This document shows, piece by piece, positions 13,913 to 28,900 of a DNA stretch of 64,000 nt; the first letter of the stretch is position 1; every line of letters starts with the position of its first letter. The translations under genes and the position numbers were made by a program. The DNA is from Apus apus (Eukaryota; Chordata; Aves; Apodiformes; Apodidae): NCBI RefSeq assembly GCF_020740795.1, contig NC_067290.1, forward strand, positions 15,234,001 through 15,298,000, given 5' to 3'. Under the pieces are notes generated by a model. The model was not told where the DNA came from and made no database searches. It saw only the letters and a program-made list of their open reading frames with translations.

Positions 13913-16900
13913 TGCTTGCTTGTGGGCCCAGCTGATCTGTCATTAGAAATGATGTAATTAAACTGAGTGTTGTGATGGCTTTCCTGCAGTGCTGCTCTCC
14001 TGCGTCTAGTTTTTCTCTTCTCTTCAGACCTAAGCATTGTAGGTGCCAGGTGAGATACATCTAGGCCCTGGAAAAAAGTTTAATTTATCAGAACTTGCTA
14101 CGAAGTGATATTTCCTACCGCGAGCCAGACAGGCTGCAGTTTCTCTTCCCCTTTTGCTGCAGACGCTGATGGTGCTCACTCTGCTTCCCGGGGAGTCCGT
14201 CCCAGCTGCAGCACAGCTCTGTGCTGTGTTTTGTAGTTCATGCTCTTTGCAATCAGTGTCGTTTTAAAAGTATCCAGCCAAGAAAGAGCACAACATGTAA
14301 TTCCAGTGGAGGGTTGTTTTGGTGAGTTTTGTTTTTTTTAAGGACAGTAGTTTCTATTAAAGGGAATTGGCAGCGCCTGGCCTTTAGCTCGGGAGGGAAA
14401 AGAGCCTTGAGGGTGGGTCCCTGTCACTCTGCTGTGGAGCCAAGGGGGCCTTCTGAACTCTGAACAGTGCAGAACTCAAATCAATACATTCCTTGCAGGT
14501 CTGGTATTTTTATAGTTAACCTGTGAAGTTTTTGTGTACGAAGGAGAGGTCCTGGGAAGGGATGAGAAACAAGCTATTTTTACTTCATCACAAACAGGGC
14601 TTGGCATGTTTAGTTTAGACTTGAGCCGCTCAGGCCAGTGTGGGTTTTTTTTATAGTCTTCTACTGTTACTATCAGATTAAAAAATAAACTTGAACTCTG
14701 AAAATCACAGGAAAATAGGGTGCTCCAGTGGAGCTCTGAGGAAGCTGCAGGGAGGAGCTGGTGGCATTGCCGGTGTTATGCAGCTAGTCTCAGGGTCTCT
14801 TGTGTGTCAGGGGAGGCTTTGCTGAGCCACCAGCTGATGGACTACATGGCCCTCTTGCATGAACTGCCCTGCAGAGCGGCCTTACTGGATTTTGCAGTCC
14901 CCATCTGAGGAGCTCTGGGAGGAAGGGCAGACCTTGGCCATGAGGTGAGCAATGCTGCAGCAGGTTTCTTGCCACCTCCTTCTCCAGAGAAGGTTTGAGT
15001 TGCCAGGTCACCAGCATAGCTTTGAATCTTTTTTCTTCTATTTCTTTTTTTTTCTTTTGCTGCAGAGTCCACCAGGCAGTAGGAGATGAAATTAATGAGA
15101 CCAGCTCATTTTCCTGCTGCCACCCGAGTCTGGAAGAGGGAGGATGTAGGTCAGTCCTGCAGGAGGACCTGAGGTGGCTGTGTCCCCAGTCCTGCATGGC
15201 CAGCTCTCTGCTCCTGCTGACGTGGTGTGGTTGAGGAGAGCCCCTTTAATTGCAGGTGTGCCTTATGCAGCCACTTCAAACTTTTAAGCTCTTTATCCCT
15301 GTTTATTATTAGAAGCTATTAAAAGTGTGGCCAATGGTGTGCAGATGCCGTGGTGGCAGCGTGCACGGTTCCCAGCGGTGGGTCAGAGCCTCTTTGTGTC
15401 GGCCATTGTACAAACGTGTGACACGAGCAGCTCAGACAGCATCTGCCCACACAGGCTTAACCCAGCACTTTTGCTTATCCAAGACACCTAGGCAGCAGCA
15501 AGCCCAGATCTGGGAGAATCCTGGTAGAACCCCTGGGCTGATCCAGCCCCTGTGGGGTGCAGGCTGGAGCTGTAGCTGATCCAAGAGGCTGCAGTGTTTA
15601 TTATGAAGCAACATTCAACTGAGAAACTAGTAGAGTTATTGACTATTTAATTGATTCACTAAAAACTACTGTTGATAGTAGTTTATAGTCAGAGCATTTT
15701 GCACTCTTACAGCTCTAAGGCTAGTAATTATTACTGCTAAATCTGATGAATTGCACTACTGCTGAATTGCAAATGTCACTCCTTCCCACTCCACTCGGTG
15801 TCCTGTGTGGATTTGTCCTGCTTTGCCCTCCCATGGCAGGTCTTTTGGATGCAAATGGAGAGTCTGGCGGGTCATCCAGGGGGGTTCTGCAGGAGCCTGG
15901 GAATTCAGTCTGCACACTGGAGTCAAGGCTGTCCTGAGGTGCCCCTGTTCCTACCACAGGAAGATTGACCTTCCTTTCTTGTATTACAGCTTATTCTCCA
16001 TTTTCCCAACTCTGTTTCTGGACTCACCTCTTCATTGCCCCATCCCTCCCTGTCTCTGCCCAGACTCCCAAATAACAGCCCCTTCTTACTTTTTGCTCAT
16101 AGTTTCAGCCCTGATCCATACCCAAATCTGGCATTCCTTTTACTTAGGAGAACCCAACCTTGTATGATACCATCACCATTATGGTCATGCCAGTACAGGT
16201 GGCCTTGCTTGCAACTCCCCAAAGCTTCCCTACAATTATTTGGCACATACTGGTGGCATGTTGAGTACCCTGCACCTAAGACAGATATCCCCTAGACAAA
16301 TCACTTGACTTCAGCTTCAATGTCCAGTGAAGTACAAGCAGTATCCTTATGTGCAATCTGGATACCAGTGCAACAAATCAACATTTCCCACAGTTTTTAG
16401 GGTCATGCAACATCTTCACCCTACCCTGGAGCTGTTGGTACTGCTGCCATGGCTCCCTGTGGAGGTCTCAGCTAGTTGTGACCAGTGGTGCTCCACCAGG
16501 ACCTCAAACTTGCAGCTGCCCCTGAAGAATTTAAAGCCTGAGCTGTAAGGATGGGAAAGGAGATAAAGGGTCATCTATCCTTGTTCCTGCTGAAGCAAAC
16601 TGCTGTACCTTGGGGTCATGGAGCATGGCTCCTCTTACCTCATTTAGCTGATAGCTCATGAGGCTCACTGGCAAGCAACAACCTGCCCCAGCAGGCATGC
16701 CTGCTCCCCATCTCCCCAGCAGGGTTGGTAGAGGTGATTGCTGTACCCTGGGGGTGTTTTCCCCCTTTCAATAGCAACTATGAGCTTGGAAGAGGAGGAC
16801 GTTTGTGGTAAGGGTTGGTATTTCATATTTTCATATATTGGTTGATGTCTGTTAAGTTGACTTAATAGTGGCTTTCAAAACTAGGTAAGGCAACCATGCT

Positions 16901-19900
16901 CGGAGTGTCTGGTCTGTTCTCCAAAAAAAACACATGCTTGGCCACAGCTGTGTGGTTTTTGGATTGAGCAGGCCTGGATTTATTTGCAATTATTAGTATT
17001 TTGTGTACTGTAAAGCACTGGTGGAAATCTATGGTCTGAAAGTTAAGCTGTTTTGCCAGTATCCCCAGTGCACGGGAACCCATATCCTGGGGTGGGGTGG
17101 GAGCTTGGGGGGTCAGAGCAACCAACAGAGCTGGAATGTGGGGTCTGCCCTTAGCCATACTGCTTGCCAGTGCTTTGGACCTTCCAAAACCACAACTTCC
17201 GTTCCTGGGTTTCCCTTTTTTGCCAGCCAGGCAGGCAGAGTTTGGTCTGTCTGTGAGCACAGTGTTTGCATTGCAGTGCCTGGGTCTGGAGCTGCTTGCA
17301 GGTCAGGGTGCAGGATGGTCCATTTTCCCTCCCCATGTTGCTTTGCCTTGTCTTGAGAGGAGAAGGGCCTTTGGGGAGCTTTGGCATGTTGGTGTAGTTG
17401 GCTCGTTACGTGCAGTACTCATGTCCTGGCAGTGCTGCTCAGAGCTCCCAGAAATCCCTGCCAGTTGTACATAGTGTGGCTTTGCCAATGACAAAAATAC
17501 CTAGTTCTACAGAGAGTTTCTTTGCATGCAGAATTACTGGTGTATTTTCTTTTGCTTATTGGCCTGTAAAAAAGGAAGAAAAAAAAACCAAACAACAAAA
17601 AAACCAACTAGATTTGAAAATAAAACCAGTGTTGTTTGTGAACAAAGATGTGTTAATCCACAGAACTCAGGCTTGATGTGTCACTAGAGACCTAATGTTA
17701 TAACACAGAATAAATGTGTTTGTGGAAAAAACACCTGAAAAAAACCCAAAGATGATCCTATGCTACATAACCTCAGTAACATGGTACAGTTTTAAAAATC
17801 AGCAGGAAATTTAACTGGCAGCCTACAGGTCACAAATTGGAAGCACTGCACTTGTCTAATACAATGTTTTGAAACAAAGTGACTTAAAATATTTATAGAA
17901 AATATAGTCAGGGATAGGAATGCAACTGTAGTAATGCTTAAAATATCCCTGGAAGAGATGTACGGCTGGCCAGTGTACATTTCCCAAACTGTATTTTGAA
18001 CTCTTCCAAAAATTTCCATAGGTCTTTTGGGCAGCTTTTCCCTGGCTGGGAAAGCTAGCATGCCAGGAAGGCCCTGCTCTGTGCCCCCCGGCACAGGAAA
18101 CCCACTACCTAGTGGTCCCAGAGCTGGGTGCTGGGGGGCCACCTGGCACTGCAAGCCCCTTCCCTGGCTGGCATGGGGTGGGTCCCTTGCCCCAGGACAG
18201 GTGCAGCTGCAGACTTGCCCTCCTTGCTCTGCTGGAAGAATTCAGCCCTTCAGCCAAATAACTCTCTCCTGCTTTCCTGGGATGAAGCAGCCAGTTCCAT
18301 ACTGAAACAGTTTTTCCCAGGATCCTCACTGCCAGGGGCTCTCCTCCCATGGCTCAGGGAATGAGCACCCCACCACGCACACTGATCCTCCTAATGCATC
18401 CTGACCTGTTTGCTTTATTTCTTTTCTTTCCCATGTTTGGCTGCACTGGCTTCACCCTTGCTTTTCCCACCCTCCCTGCTCCCTTAAAACTGGTGACTTG
18501 TCAGGTGCATTTTTATCACCAGACTATCCCTAACAGGCAACTCAGACCTTTTAAATAATCCTCTTGAGGAACAGGAAGCCAGAAAGGTTGGGGATCGTGC
18601 CTATAACCACCTTATCACTTGCAGACCTGGAAGGAGCTGAAATCAATGTGTTTGTGGCTCCTGCAGAATAAACAGCCTTGCAAGGACTTTGGCACTGGGA
18701 GCTGTGGCTTTCTTCCCGAGGCTGTTGTATAGTTTACTTTCTGGGACAAAGGCTACTTAGACATCTGTGTTGCTTTGGGGATTTTAGGGGAAAATATAAA
18801 TTACTAGTTTGCTGTGTGAATGGAGAATGACTTTGATGGCTTTGCAAGCGTGTTCTTACCAGCTCACAACTGCATGGGCTAAATCCGTGTTCTGGTTCAG
18901 AACTGCAACTGCGGAGGCTGTTTGCAGTGTCCTGGGAACCAGGGGGGCTGAGCAGACCTTTCCTGACCTTCTGGTGCGTTGAGAAAACATGCTCATTTTA
19001 TGGGCAGTTAATTTATAGAAAGTTCCTGTTTGAATTTCCTCCAAGAGCTGTAAAACCGGAGGACAGCTGCACCCATTAGTCAGCTAATCAAACCTGCTCT
19101 CCCTCCCCTTCCCCTCACTGCCCCTAACTTCTGGCTCCTTCCTGAGAGTGAGCACGGCAGCTTTGAGAAAAACCCAAAAAAACTGGCTGGGGAGCTGCTG
19201 TGCTCTGGTTTCAGATCCCAGTCTGAAATAAAAAGCCAGTTTGCATTTTGCTCCTCTTCCAGGCATGGGGAAAGCTGAATTTCTTTCCTACTGCCTTCTC
19301 CTTCCTTCCCCAAAGACTGGAAATAAGAAAAACTCGTTGACTTGTTTGCAGTTGTATTTGTACCTATTTCAGGGAAAGGAAATCACTTTTAGGAGAGTGC
19401 TGGGGCGGCCAAATTCCAGAAACCCTGTTTTGCCTTGACTCCCTGCAGCTACCAGGCTGGTAGGATTTCAGAATGGGCATGCGCTCTAATAAATTTGATG
19501 CTAATAGTTAAATTTTGATCTAGTTTGACAGAGAGGTCAGGATCTTAAAAGACACTGAGCTTTTAAGACTGCTCCTCAGTGCTGCTTTATCCTCTGCTGA
19601 CAAGCAGGCTCATGTTCCACCCCTTTGCTTCAAGACCCCACTGTAGTTGCATGGGTTTATTGTCCTTCACCTTCTTACTGTGTTAAAACTAACTGGAAGA
19701 AAAGGAAGAGCTTCCAGCTCATGTCCCAGACTGAAAACCAGAACTAAATTCCTGCTTCTACACTCCCAGAAATATCTGTTGCTGCTCTGAACAGCTGTCC
19801 TGCCCAAGCTCCCTCCTGGCCATGCTCATCAGCCCTCTGGCATGGGGAAGGCAGCGAAGCCCTCGCCCCTTTGCAGAGGCTGGTGTGTTTTCACCCTCAC

Positions 19901-22900
19901 CTCCCTGTTATTTGAGGGGTGGTTGACTAGTATAGAAAATTACTTTGGCATGAGCAGTTGAAGGGTTGAACTTTTCTGGAGCCTGTGCTTTATCTGCAAG
20001 GAGTAATAGAGGTATGATAGTAGGAATGAGCAAAGGGGAGTGTTTGGTAACACCCATTCTAAGTTTCTGAACCTGCGAGGGCTCCTGGAATAAACCCCTT
20101 CAGCAGGTTCCCTGGTCTGATGCAAGAAAACTGCCTGCTTGGGGCCTGAAATCTCTTTGTTTTGTTTAAGCTGGGGCCTGTTTCCCTTCCTTTAAATCTC
20201 CTCTGCAGCAGTTGATAAGCAGCTGGTCCCTTCTTGGAGAAAATGCTGCAGAAAGAAATGTCAGGAATGTGAACAGCAGGTGGGGACTGGCAGATGTACT
20301 TATCAATCAGGGCAGGCTGATGGGGTGGTTTATTCCTCTGAAGAGCTGTTTGCCTCCGGCTTGTTTTGTGCATGTTCTCTCCAAGCCCCTCCAGCCCTTA
20401 CTGGGATTGAACATAAGAGCCAGGGTAGTTCTCCCATTGTTTCTGGGACATGGCTCACTCTGTGTGCTACACCCTGCTCCAGGAGGCCTGAAGGAGGGGC
20501 TGGTGCAGGTAGACCCTCTAGATGACACTGGAAGGGTGGCAGCAGCATACCCAGTAAATAACATGTCACATCTTGGGTACGTTTTGGGAAATCTTGGTTC
20601 CACATTGCCCAGATAGAAGACAGGCTCAGTTAATTGAGTTTGCTGCGCTGTTGCTTTTCAAAGCATGACTTCGTATCTCGGAGGAGTCTGGAGTTATTTC
20701 TATGGACAAAACCCTATTTTAGAGTGGTGATACTGTTAGAAGATCACCTCCATTGACAAGCGAGAAGACCATGTAGCTCTGGACTGCAGAACTGCACTTG
20801 TAGAAAGGATAGCAGGGCCCTCTGATCAAGGAGGAGGGTTCTGAAGGGGTTCGGCCAGGGTACTTGATTTTTTTCTACTGTTGCCCCTGATTTCATTTGA
20901 GCACTGTGTGCTGGGAATGCCTTTCAGTAGAAAGACAACCTGATTTACATGAAACAACAGGCTGAATGGTGAAAAGCCTTTATCTGTTGATCTCTAAGCA
21001 GCTTTCCCGGTGTGTTGGCAGGGTATGTTACAAGCAGAGCAAACCTGCTGTCACAAATGACATTAGGGATGTTTTTCCCAGCCTTTTGAGCTTTCATTCT
21101 GGTGGCTGTTCTTGTCTCAGAATCCGTGTTATCCCAGTGCTTCGGATCCACTCCAGTTCTGTGCACTGGTCCTTCCAAACCCCAGAATAAGCCACAGGCT
21201 TGTAGGTGATGTGATTAAACCTCTCTTTAATTGCCTGGCAGGTGGTTTGCTGGGCTGCTGCAGCCGGGGTAAGGCTGTTGCCTGCAGTGCTTCGGGGCAC
21301 CCATCTCCAGTCTCTGTCATTTCCCTTCACAGGGACACTGCTGATGTAGATAGTCAATAGCGTTAAAAAAAATGAAGGCACATCTGCCCTGAGTCCTCTT
21401 ACCAGTCTTTTCTTTAGATTGTTTCTTGGTTTTGTGAAAGAGCAGTGTAAGAAAGAAATAGCTTTCCCAAGGAGGAGAAGGGGTGGGAAGGGAGCAGGCA
21501 GCACTGCAGCACAGAACCCACACCTCAGGAATGTAACTTTTGGCAGCAACAAAATGTGATTTTTCAAACTCTGCTCAGAGTAAAATGGCTTGTACTTGGG
21601 AGGTGCTTCCTTCAGGGTTTTAAACCAGTTTAGATTCTGGAGCAAAGGCAGCAATGTGAGTGGTGATGCTAATCAAGGTGCCATTTGCATCGCTGCTGGT
21701 GGACGGGGCAGTGTCCCCCACTGTGTCGTGCAGCTCGGCTCCACAGCCCTGCCTGGCAGGACTGGTGACGGGTCAGCCGGGGAGTGATGCTCCCATGGAG
21801 ATCCCTCCCAAGGGAATTACCAAGCAGAGGCCGGGACGGAGCAGGGCGTAGCAGCAGGAACCAGGGACCACGCACAGCCAGGTGCTGTTAAGCCTCTTAG
21901 CACATTCCCGAGAAGTTGCCTCCCAACTGCAGCGATATGGCTGGAGCTCCCTACTGCAGGACCTCCCCCAGTTAATTCCCATTTGGAGTGGATTCAGACT
22001 AAAACTCTGGGCGTGGGGTAGTTGCCTAAGCTGCTGTGTCAGTTCCTCCTCCACAGGCCTTCGTGGAGAAGCAGCGAGTCTGGGTGACACCAGTCACATC
22101 GTTTGCTGCAGAGACTGACATGAAGTTGCATTTAACTCTTAAACTTAATTGCTCGCTTTGGAATTTCCCAGGCTGTGTCCCTGCCTCAGGCTTTGTTTCA
22201 GATTCTCAGGAAAAGCAGTTCGGCCATTTCCAAGACTTAAAGGATTAAAAAAAAAAAAAAAAAAAGAAAAAAGCTTTAGGTTGTCAGTATGTAAAAACCC
22301 AAGCAGACCCTAACTGCTGGCATTGAGAGGTGCTTGGTCTGGCACAATGGCTGGAAGGTTGGCAGCCCCTGCTCTGATTGCAAAGAATGTGCCATCTTCT
22401 CTCCTAACAAAAATGCCCACTTATCATATGTATCTTATCAGTTTACAGGCGTCTGAAAGGCTCCCAGCTAACCAGTACTTTGTAGACTTGATCTGCCAAG
22501 TTAAAGGTTTTCAGATGCTGTCCATGGAGGGCTGGGGCTAGAGGGGCCGAATTGTTGCTGGGGCTGGGAGGGAGGTGCTGCCACCGGCCACCCCCAGCTC
22601 TAGGAACAGGGATCTGTCTGTCCTGTGCTGCCTGCTGTCAGCCACGGATGGGTGAAGAGCTTTGGCTGTCTCAGGACGAGGGAACAAAAAGCTGGAAGAG
22701 GGGTGCAGGAGTGAATTGTGGTGCTTGCGGTGACCAGCTCACGGATGACCTTAATTCTCAGGTATTCTGACTTTTAACTCATTATTTGCAACCCTGAGGT
22801 TTTGGGTACTGTCTGTATCGCCTCGAGTAACACCTTATGTTGTTGGGAGACAGGGTTTTAGGCTCAGCCTACAGCAATGAGCAGATATCCCAGCTGGCAT

Positions 22901-25900
22901 AAGTCCTGAGGAGCAGAGACAGTCTCTCCTGCTGCTGCACTGGAGTGGGAGGCACCACTGTTACCTTTGAAAGCTTTTTCCCCCTGTTTTTTATGGAAGG
23001 TTCTGTAACCTAGTTTTGCTTGCTCTGGACTTTGCTGCAATAGAATTGTGTAGACCTTTGGGAGACAACACTGAACTTATGGTTACGTTTGAGAAGTCCC
23101 AAAACTGCATCATTTGCGATGATTCTCGCATGCTCCTTGCTGCAGCTGCTGACCAGCTGTTGTATCTGCTGTTGTTGTACATGACTTCGGGAAGTGCCAG
23201 GTAACAAAACTCTGCCTGAGGAGTTCAGCCGGTCTCAGGAGAAGGCTAAGATGCAGCAACACTGCAGCAAAGACTTTGAGCTTTAAGAAAATGTTTCCTT
23301 TGGGGAGACTTGGCAAGCGAGTCCTGGATATCTACTGGTTTAAAACCTGCCTTATGAAACCCCTTCGTGGTGCTGGGGAGGGCATCCTCTCCTGCCCAGC
23401 CCACAGCTGCTGACAGTGGTGATGCTGTGGTGCAGACAGAACATTGTGGTCCCCACAGAGGGGGGACCTGCTAAGTGAGGGCTTGGTGACTGTAACTAGT
23501 AAGGTTATTTTTGGCATAGCTTCTCTGCTTTATAAGGGATGGACTGAACTGCTAAAACCACGTTTTTCCACTACAATTTGTTATTAAGCCCAGAAGAGGC
23601 TCAAGTCCCAATCCAGAGTTGCTCTCCAGAGGTGGGCTGTTGGGGAGCTGGAGGTTAACCCTGGTTGCACTGTAACTGCTTTATTATTTTTAAACTTGAA
23701 GGTGAGGAAGCTGTGGTTGTGACCAGGCCTTGTAACTGGCTCTGCTGAATGACTTGTAGTCACCTGTCCACATCTGGACTGTTCTGCATCCCCCAGATGT
23801 GGTGCAATGTGCATCTGGGTCCTGTGGGACCAGCCTGATCTCAGGTGAGACCTTAGAGGTTGTCCCTGAACCTGCTGCTTTGCCTCCATTCCTGGGATTC
23901 TTGCAGAGGGAGTAGGTAGTCATCACGTGCTTCACTGTTGCTTTGCACGGGGAAATAAATCCATACAGGATCTGTCCCATCTTATTCCATTTTTTTCCCT
24001 TTGTGACTTAAATTCATGTTTTAATCTGCCCACTTGAGTCAGGAGGAGGATACATCTGACTGTATGTCAGTGTGCAGCTGTGAGTCCATGCTGCTGTCAC
24101 CTGGGAAGCTGTGGGACACAGTGTCAGTGTGCTGGGAGGACAGGCTGCAGTCTTGCTTCTTCTGTGTAAAAATTGCAGTGGCAAGTCAAGGTAGTGGGTG
24201 CAGCCTGTGTGCACACTTTGAAATACGATAGATTTCATGTGCGGAAGTTAGAAATTACTGGATTTTTCTGCTGTGGCAAAACCTCAGGATTATTTTTTGA
24301 GGACTGAGGGCAGGCACAGTACTCACTAGTTAACTGCTGCAAATGTCACACAAATGTGGCTGCTTGTGGAACAAAAACATCCATTTTCCTCCTCTTGTCC
24401 ATACTGTCTCTTTGCCTCCCCTTTTTCTTACATGTACTCTGCCGTTACCCAGGTCCTGGTTTTAAATAATGTGTCTGGTGGCTGAGCAGGTCAGTGTGAT
24501 CCTGGTTTTTTCAGTTATCCGCTGCCAGCAGGAGAAATCAGGAGTCAACAGCAACACGCATTAAGTGTCTTTGCTGCCATATGAAGCCTTTCATTTAATT
24601 TAAGCTGAAACTTCTCACAGATGGATTTAAAACCTTTCTGGAAAGCAATTTTTTTTCCAGTCCCTTTGACTTTCTTCTTTGTGGAATCTGGGCACTGGCA
24701 ATGGCAGGATGTGCTTGTGTTGGAATTGCTGCAGGGGGGTTGCTTGGAGCAACCCTTGAAACTTCTTTGATGTGGCAGGTGCAGTGCTTGAGGAGAGGGG
24801 CATGTTACCCTGCAATGTGTTTAGTTGATGGTGCTGGCTCTGTGCACATGAGCGTTGTTTCTCTCAAGGTAAGCCCTTTGGTGGCCAGATCCTGAATGAA
24901 TTAAAGCAGTCTGAATGGTCTTGCATTGAAATAATTCAGCTTGTCTCTAGATTTCTCAATTCCTGAGGAGAGTGGGGAGAAAAGCTGGAGCTAGCTCTGT
25001 GTTGGACCTGTGATGAGCAGCTGCAGCCTTCCCTGCTCCTGACTGAAGCCAGGTAGGCCATGGTCAAAACCAGAGGAGGGTTATTTTTTAATTAGGCCTT
25101 GCAAGTAAACAAGATAATTTATCTGCAGTTAAACTAATGCTGTATGAATTGGATGCAGACTCCTTTAGTGTCTTGCCTTTCAGGGTGCTCATCTTTGCTT
25201 TTTCATTTAAATCAGTCTTGCAGCAGAGCAGTTGGGAAGCAGATGGACCTGGGAAGCCACGGACTGTCCTTCTGCCTCAGTAAGCTTGTGCTGTCGGTGA
25301 TCTGCTGCTGTTTGATTTACTGTGTGAATCAAAGGCTGGCCAGCTTGGGCCAGAGGTTGTTCTGAAAAGCAGACAGTTTTACTGAAGCAGTGCAGCCCTT
25401 TGCTCCCTGCTCTCCACCAAGAGGAGAAAGCACCTATAAGAATGTGCACCTGCAGGGAGAGTTTATCAGTTTTTTGGGTTTTGGCAACTCCTGAATTTCT
25501 GCAGGTTTAAGAGAATGTGGTGTCCAGCTGGAAGCTACTGATCTTTAGGGAGTTGATTCCTCCTTCCAAAGCTTTCCCTGCCTCTGTGGCATGGGAGCAA
25601 CACTGCTTCATTTTACAGCTTTCCCATTTCATGCTTGATGGTTAAAGTTGGAACACTTATATCTCTTTCTGCCAAGAAGCATTTAGAATAGTTTTCATTA
25701 GAAACATGGAAAGTTGCAGGTCCACAGCTGATGCCCTGGCTGCTCTGCATAAATCACTGGGTGGTAAATATCTTTAAGTGAAGAGCTGAGGCAGTCTTGC
25801 TAGCTGAGTAATAAATCAGGGCTGCGCAACTCTGTAAAGCTGAATCTTAATGCCTTGGCTTGGAGCTGTAGGGTGGGGTGGTGAAGCTGATGGGATGTTT

Positions 25901-28900
25901 CTAAATGGAATGTGCCTGCCCTTAGTTACGCTGCCTCAGAGAACATAAACGATGCTGCCTACGTAACTGAAGTGCTGAAAATGGCTTTTTGGTGGTGTTG
26001 CTGCCTTGTTTTGTGCATCCACTTAACATGGGCTGTTTGTGTTTTACATCCCTTTAGTAGCAGCAGCAGATCTTGCACCTGGCAGGTAGGGGAGAGATCC
26101 TAAGTCTTGCCTTTCAGTCCTGTGCTTTGTGTGTTATCCTTAGTGCTGTGACATCAGCTTATAGGAAATTATGGTGCTTAAACACTTTCAAGGACCCTCT
26201 TGAAATATTTCATTATCTGAGGAATTTTGTGGAATACCCAGGTGGTGATTATAAACGTTCAGAATGTGGCTGCCTCTCCATAAAGCAGTCCAGCCAAACA
26301 GCATTTTGAGGCAGCTCCTGATTATGAAACCTCATCAAGATTTTCCTTTCTTCAGCTTTGGATTTGGTTCCAGCAACCCTTGGGCTGTTTGTTCCTCATG
26401 CTGGAGGAACACCTGCCCAAGCTGCACACTCTTAGGTGCCTCAGGTGCTCCCTGCACACTCCATGTGGTGCCAGCAAGTCCTGGGGAAGCCTGAATGCCA
26501 CCGTGCACAGGGCTCTTCTGGTGATGAAAAAATAACTCTGCTCTGCCATTGTGTGGCCAAAATGTGGGCAAGATCCTGCTGCAAGCCCTCAGGCCAGACA
26601 CAGGAGTATCACCAGAGCTGGAGCCTCAGAAGGGTTTCCTTCAGAACAGGATTTGGAATTACGATCAGGTTTCCTAAGAAGGGGATTTGCAGGACTGCTC
26701 TGCTTGTCAGCCTGTCTTTCACCCATTCTAATAACTTCTGTTTGCTAATTTGATAGAAAAAGCTTTATACTCTTTTTATTTTAATAGAATTTCTTAAAAG
26801 GCAGCCAGGTAGGCGGGAGAGTTTAGGCAAAAAGCACACACCAAAGCTCACCACTCTCCTCTGTGCAACTTGAGCAATGTGTGATGAGCTCCAAAAGCCA
26901 AACCACAGCAGGAACTTCAGTGAGATTTCCTGCCTTGCTGGATGTGGGAGTTTATCCCTCAAGGTCTTTCTCTTTTTGTGTGGACTCTAGTACTTTGTAA
27001 GACAAAATGTCCAGTGGAAGCTTCCTCTCTGATTAGGATATTTGGCATTTCTGTTCCATGTGGATTCTCTGAAACCTCATAAGGGGCTTTTTTCAGCCTT
27101 TAATTCGATGAAGAGATCAAGCAAGGGATGCAAATCTTTTTACCCTCATTGGTTTCCGTGCTTATGACTATATCCAAAGAGAACATCTCCTGCTCAGTAC
27201 TGCAGGGCAGCTTGGCGAGCAAGTATTTTTCCAGGCTTCAGCAGAGATTTCAGGTGCTGCTGGAGGCTTGTGGTTGATTTTGTCCCTTTGAAGCATGGGG
27301 TAGAGGAAAGACTGGCAGCCCCGTCTGTGACAGTGCCTTGGTTTAAACCTCTTTCTGAAGCAGCACCTTCGATGGAAAGCTGCTTTCCAGCCGGGTGACT
27401 TCTCTCAAAGGTCATTAGCTGATGTGAATTAGACTTGAGACAGCTGGTGGATGGTGAGTGATACCAGGGGACAGGACACACAGTGGTAACTGCCACACCA
27501 GCTGCTCTTGCACATGTCCTTGGGATCTAGCTGGGGAGCAACCTGCCTGCTGAGGAATACAAGATCAGGCTCTGATGTCTTGTAGACCTCATGTTTAAAA
27601 AGTGACATCTTGTATCTTGTGTCCTGCTGGTTCGTGCTTTCTCTTGTCCCGTGCCTTAACTGTACTTTCTGGCTAGAGCTGCTGAGGGGTCCTCTAGATA
27701 CCTTGTTAGGCTGCCTTTGTTAGACAAAGTTTATTTTGATTTTTTAGAAATCATGACATGTGCCTTTCACAGAAGGGGGTGGCTAAGACACAGTCCGGGC
27801 TGTTCTTAGTATACCTGGGGAAGGCAGAGGCGGTCTGGGCTATCTTGGTACACTTGAGGACTTGCATTTTGGTATAGAAGTCCACATTAGTTTTAAAATT
27901 ATATAAAACTCAGCTTTGTTCCTGCAAATTCACCTGACAACCAGCTGGGCCCTCACATGAAACGTTTCTAGAAATGATCTGGAGTCCTAAATAAATCTAC
28001 TTTCCAATGTTTCTAGCAGTTAGTGTTCCTCAAATCCAAATGCAGTGTCTTGGGAACTGTTCTGCTGCCACACTCACCAGTGAGACAAGACAGCTTCTTT
28101 GTGGTCCAAATTACAATTGCTCTGATATTTCAGAGTGGTGCTTTGGTCTTGTCTGTCGGCTGCATCCCCAGGCACTTCTGCCAGCCAAGGTTTCATCTGT
28201 CCCAGGCTCTCCCACAGGATGGCTGCTGCTGAAATGCTTTTCTGTAATGCTGCTGCCTTCACTTAGGAATTAACTCTAAGCAAATTCAGCAAGATATGAA
28301 GATTTCTTGACCAGAAAAAAAGAAATCTAGAGTAAAAAATGCCTGCTTTATCTGGATGCCTTGGGTTCTGTTTTTTACTAAATCTTGGAAACTGATAAAG
28401 CATTTGTATGCATGTATATGTATACATACCTGTCATGTTTGTCTTCAAAGTATGCATTTTTACAGCATTTTAAACTTATGTAGTTTAATTTCCTGCAGAT
28501 TTTAGTACTAGCTTTAGCTTACATTCCCTTAAACGTAGAATTAAATATTAGGATTTTTACACTCTGTTTCCAGACAAAGCCAGGAATTAAAAGTAGAATT
28601 TTGAGGGACTTTCCCTGGCTGGCTACACATAGTGGCCACACAAGTGAAGCCAAAGCCAGGTTAAACTGCACGTCCTGAGGTAGGGAGACCCCTGCTCTGC
28701 CCTGCTACAGCTGTATATTTAGCCTGTGTGCCCTTTCCAGTGACAGCCGGGAGAAGGAATGCGAGTCATCTTTTCCCTGAATGCTGTCCTGGGATCCTGC
28801 TATCTGTCATGAAGCTCTGCTTGAGCCAAAAGTGCTGCCTTGGTAACTCTGCCCTCTTTATAAAAATTGTCCCACCCTACCCTTTTTTTTCTTTTTTTTT

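Noticed and set aside
22245-22275. A-rich tail as the end of a processed pseudogene or SINE
   Set aside because: The upstream sequence matches no gene or SINE I know, and no target-site repeat is evident.
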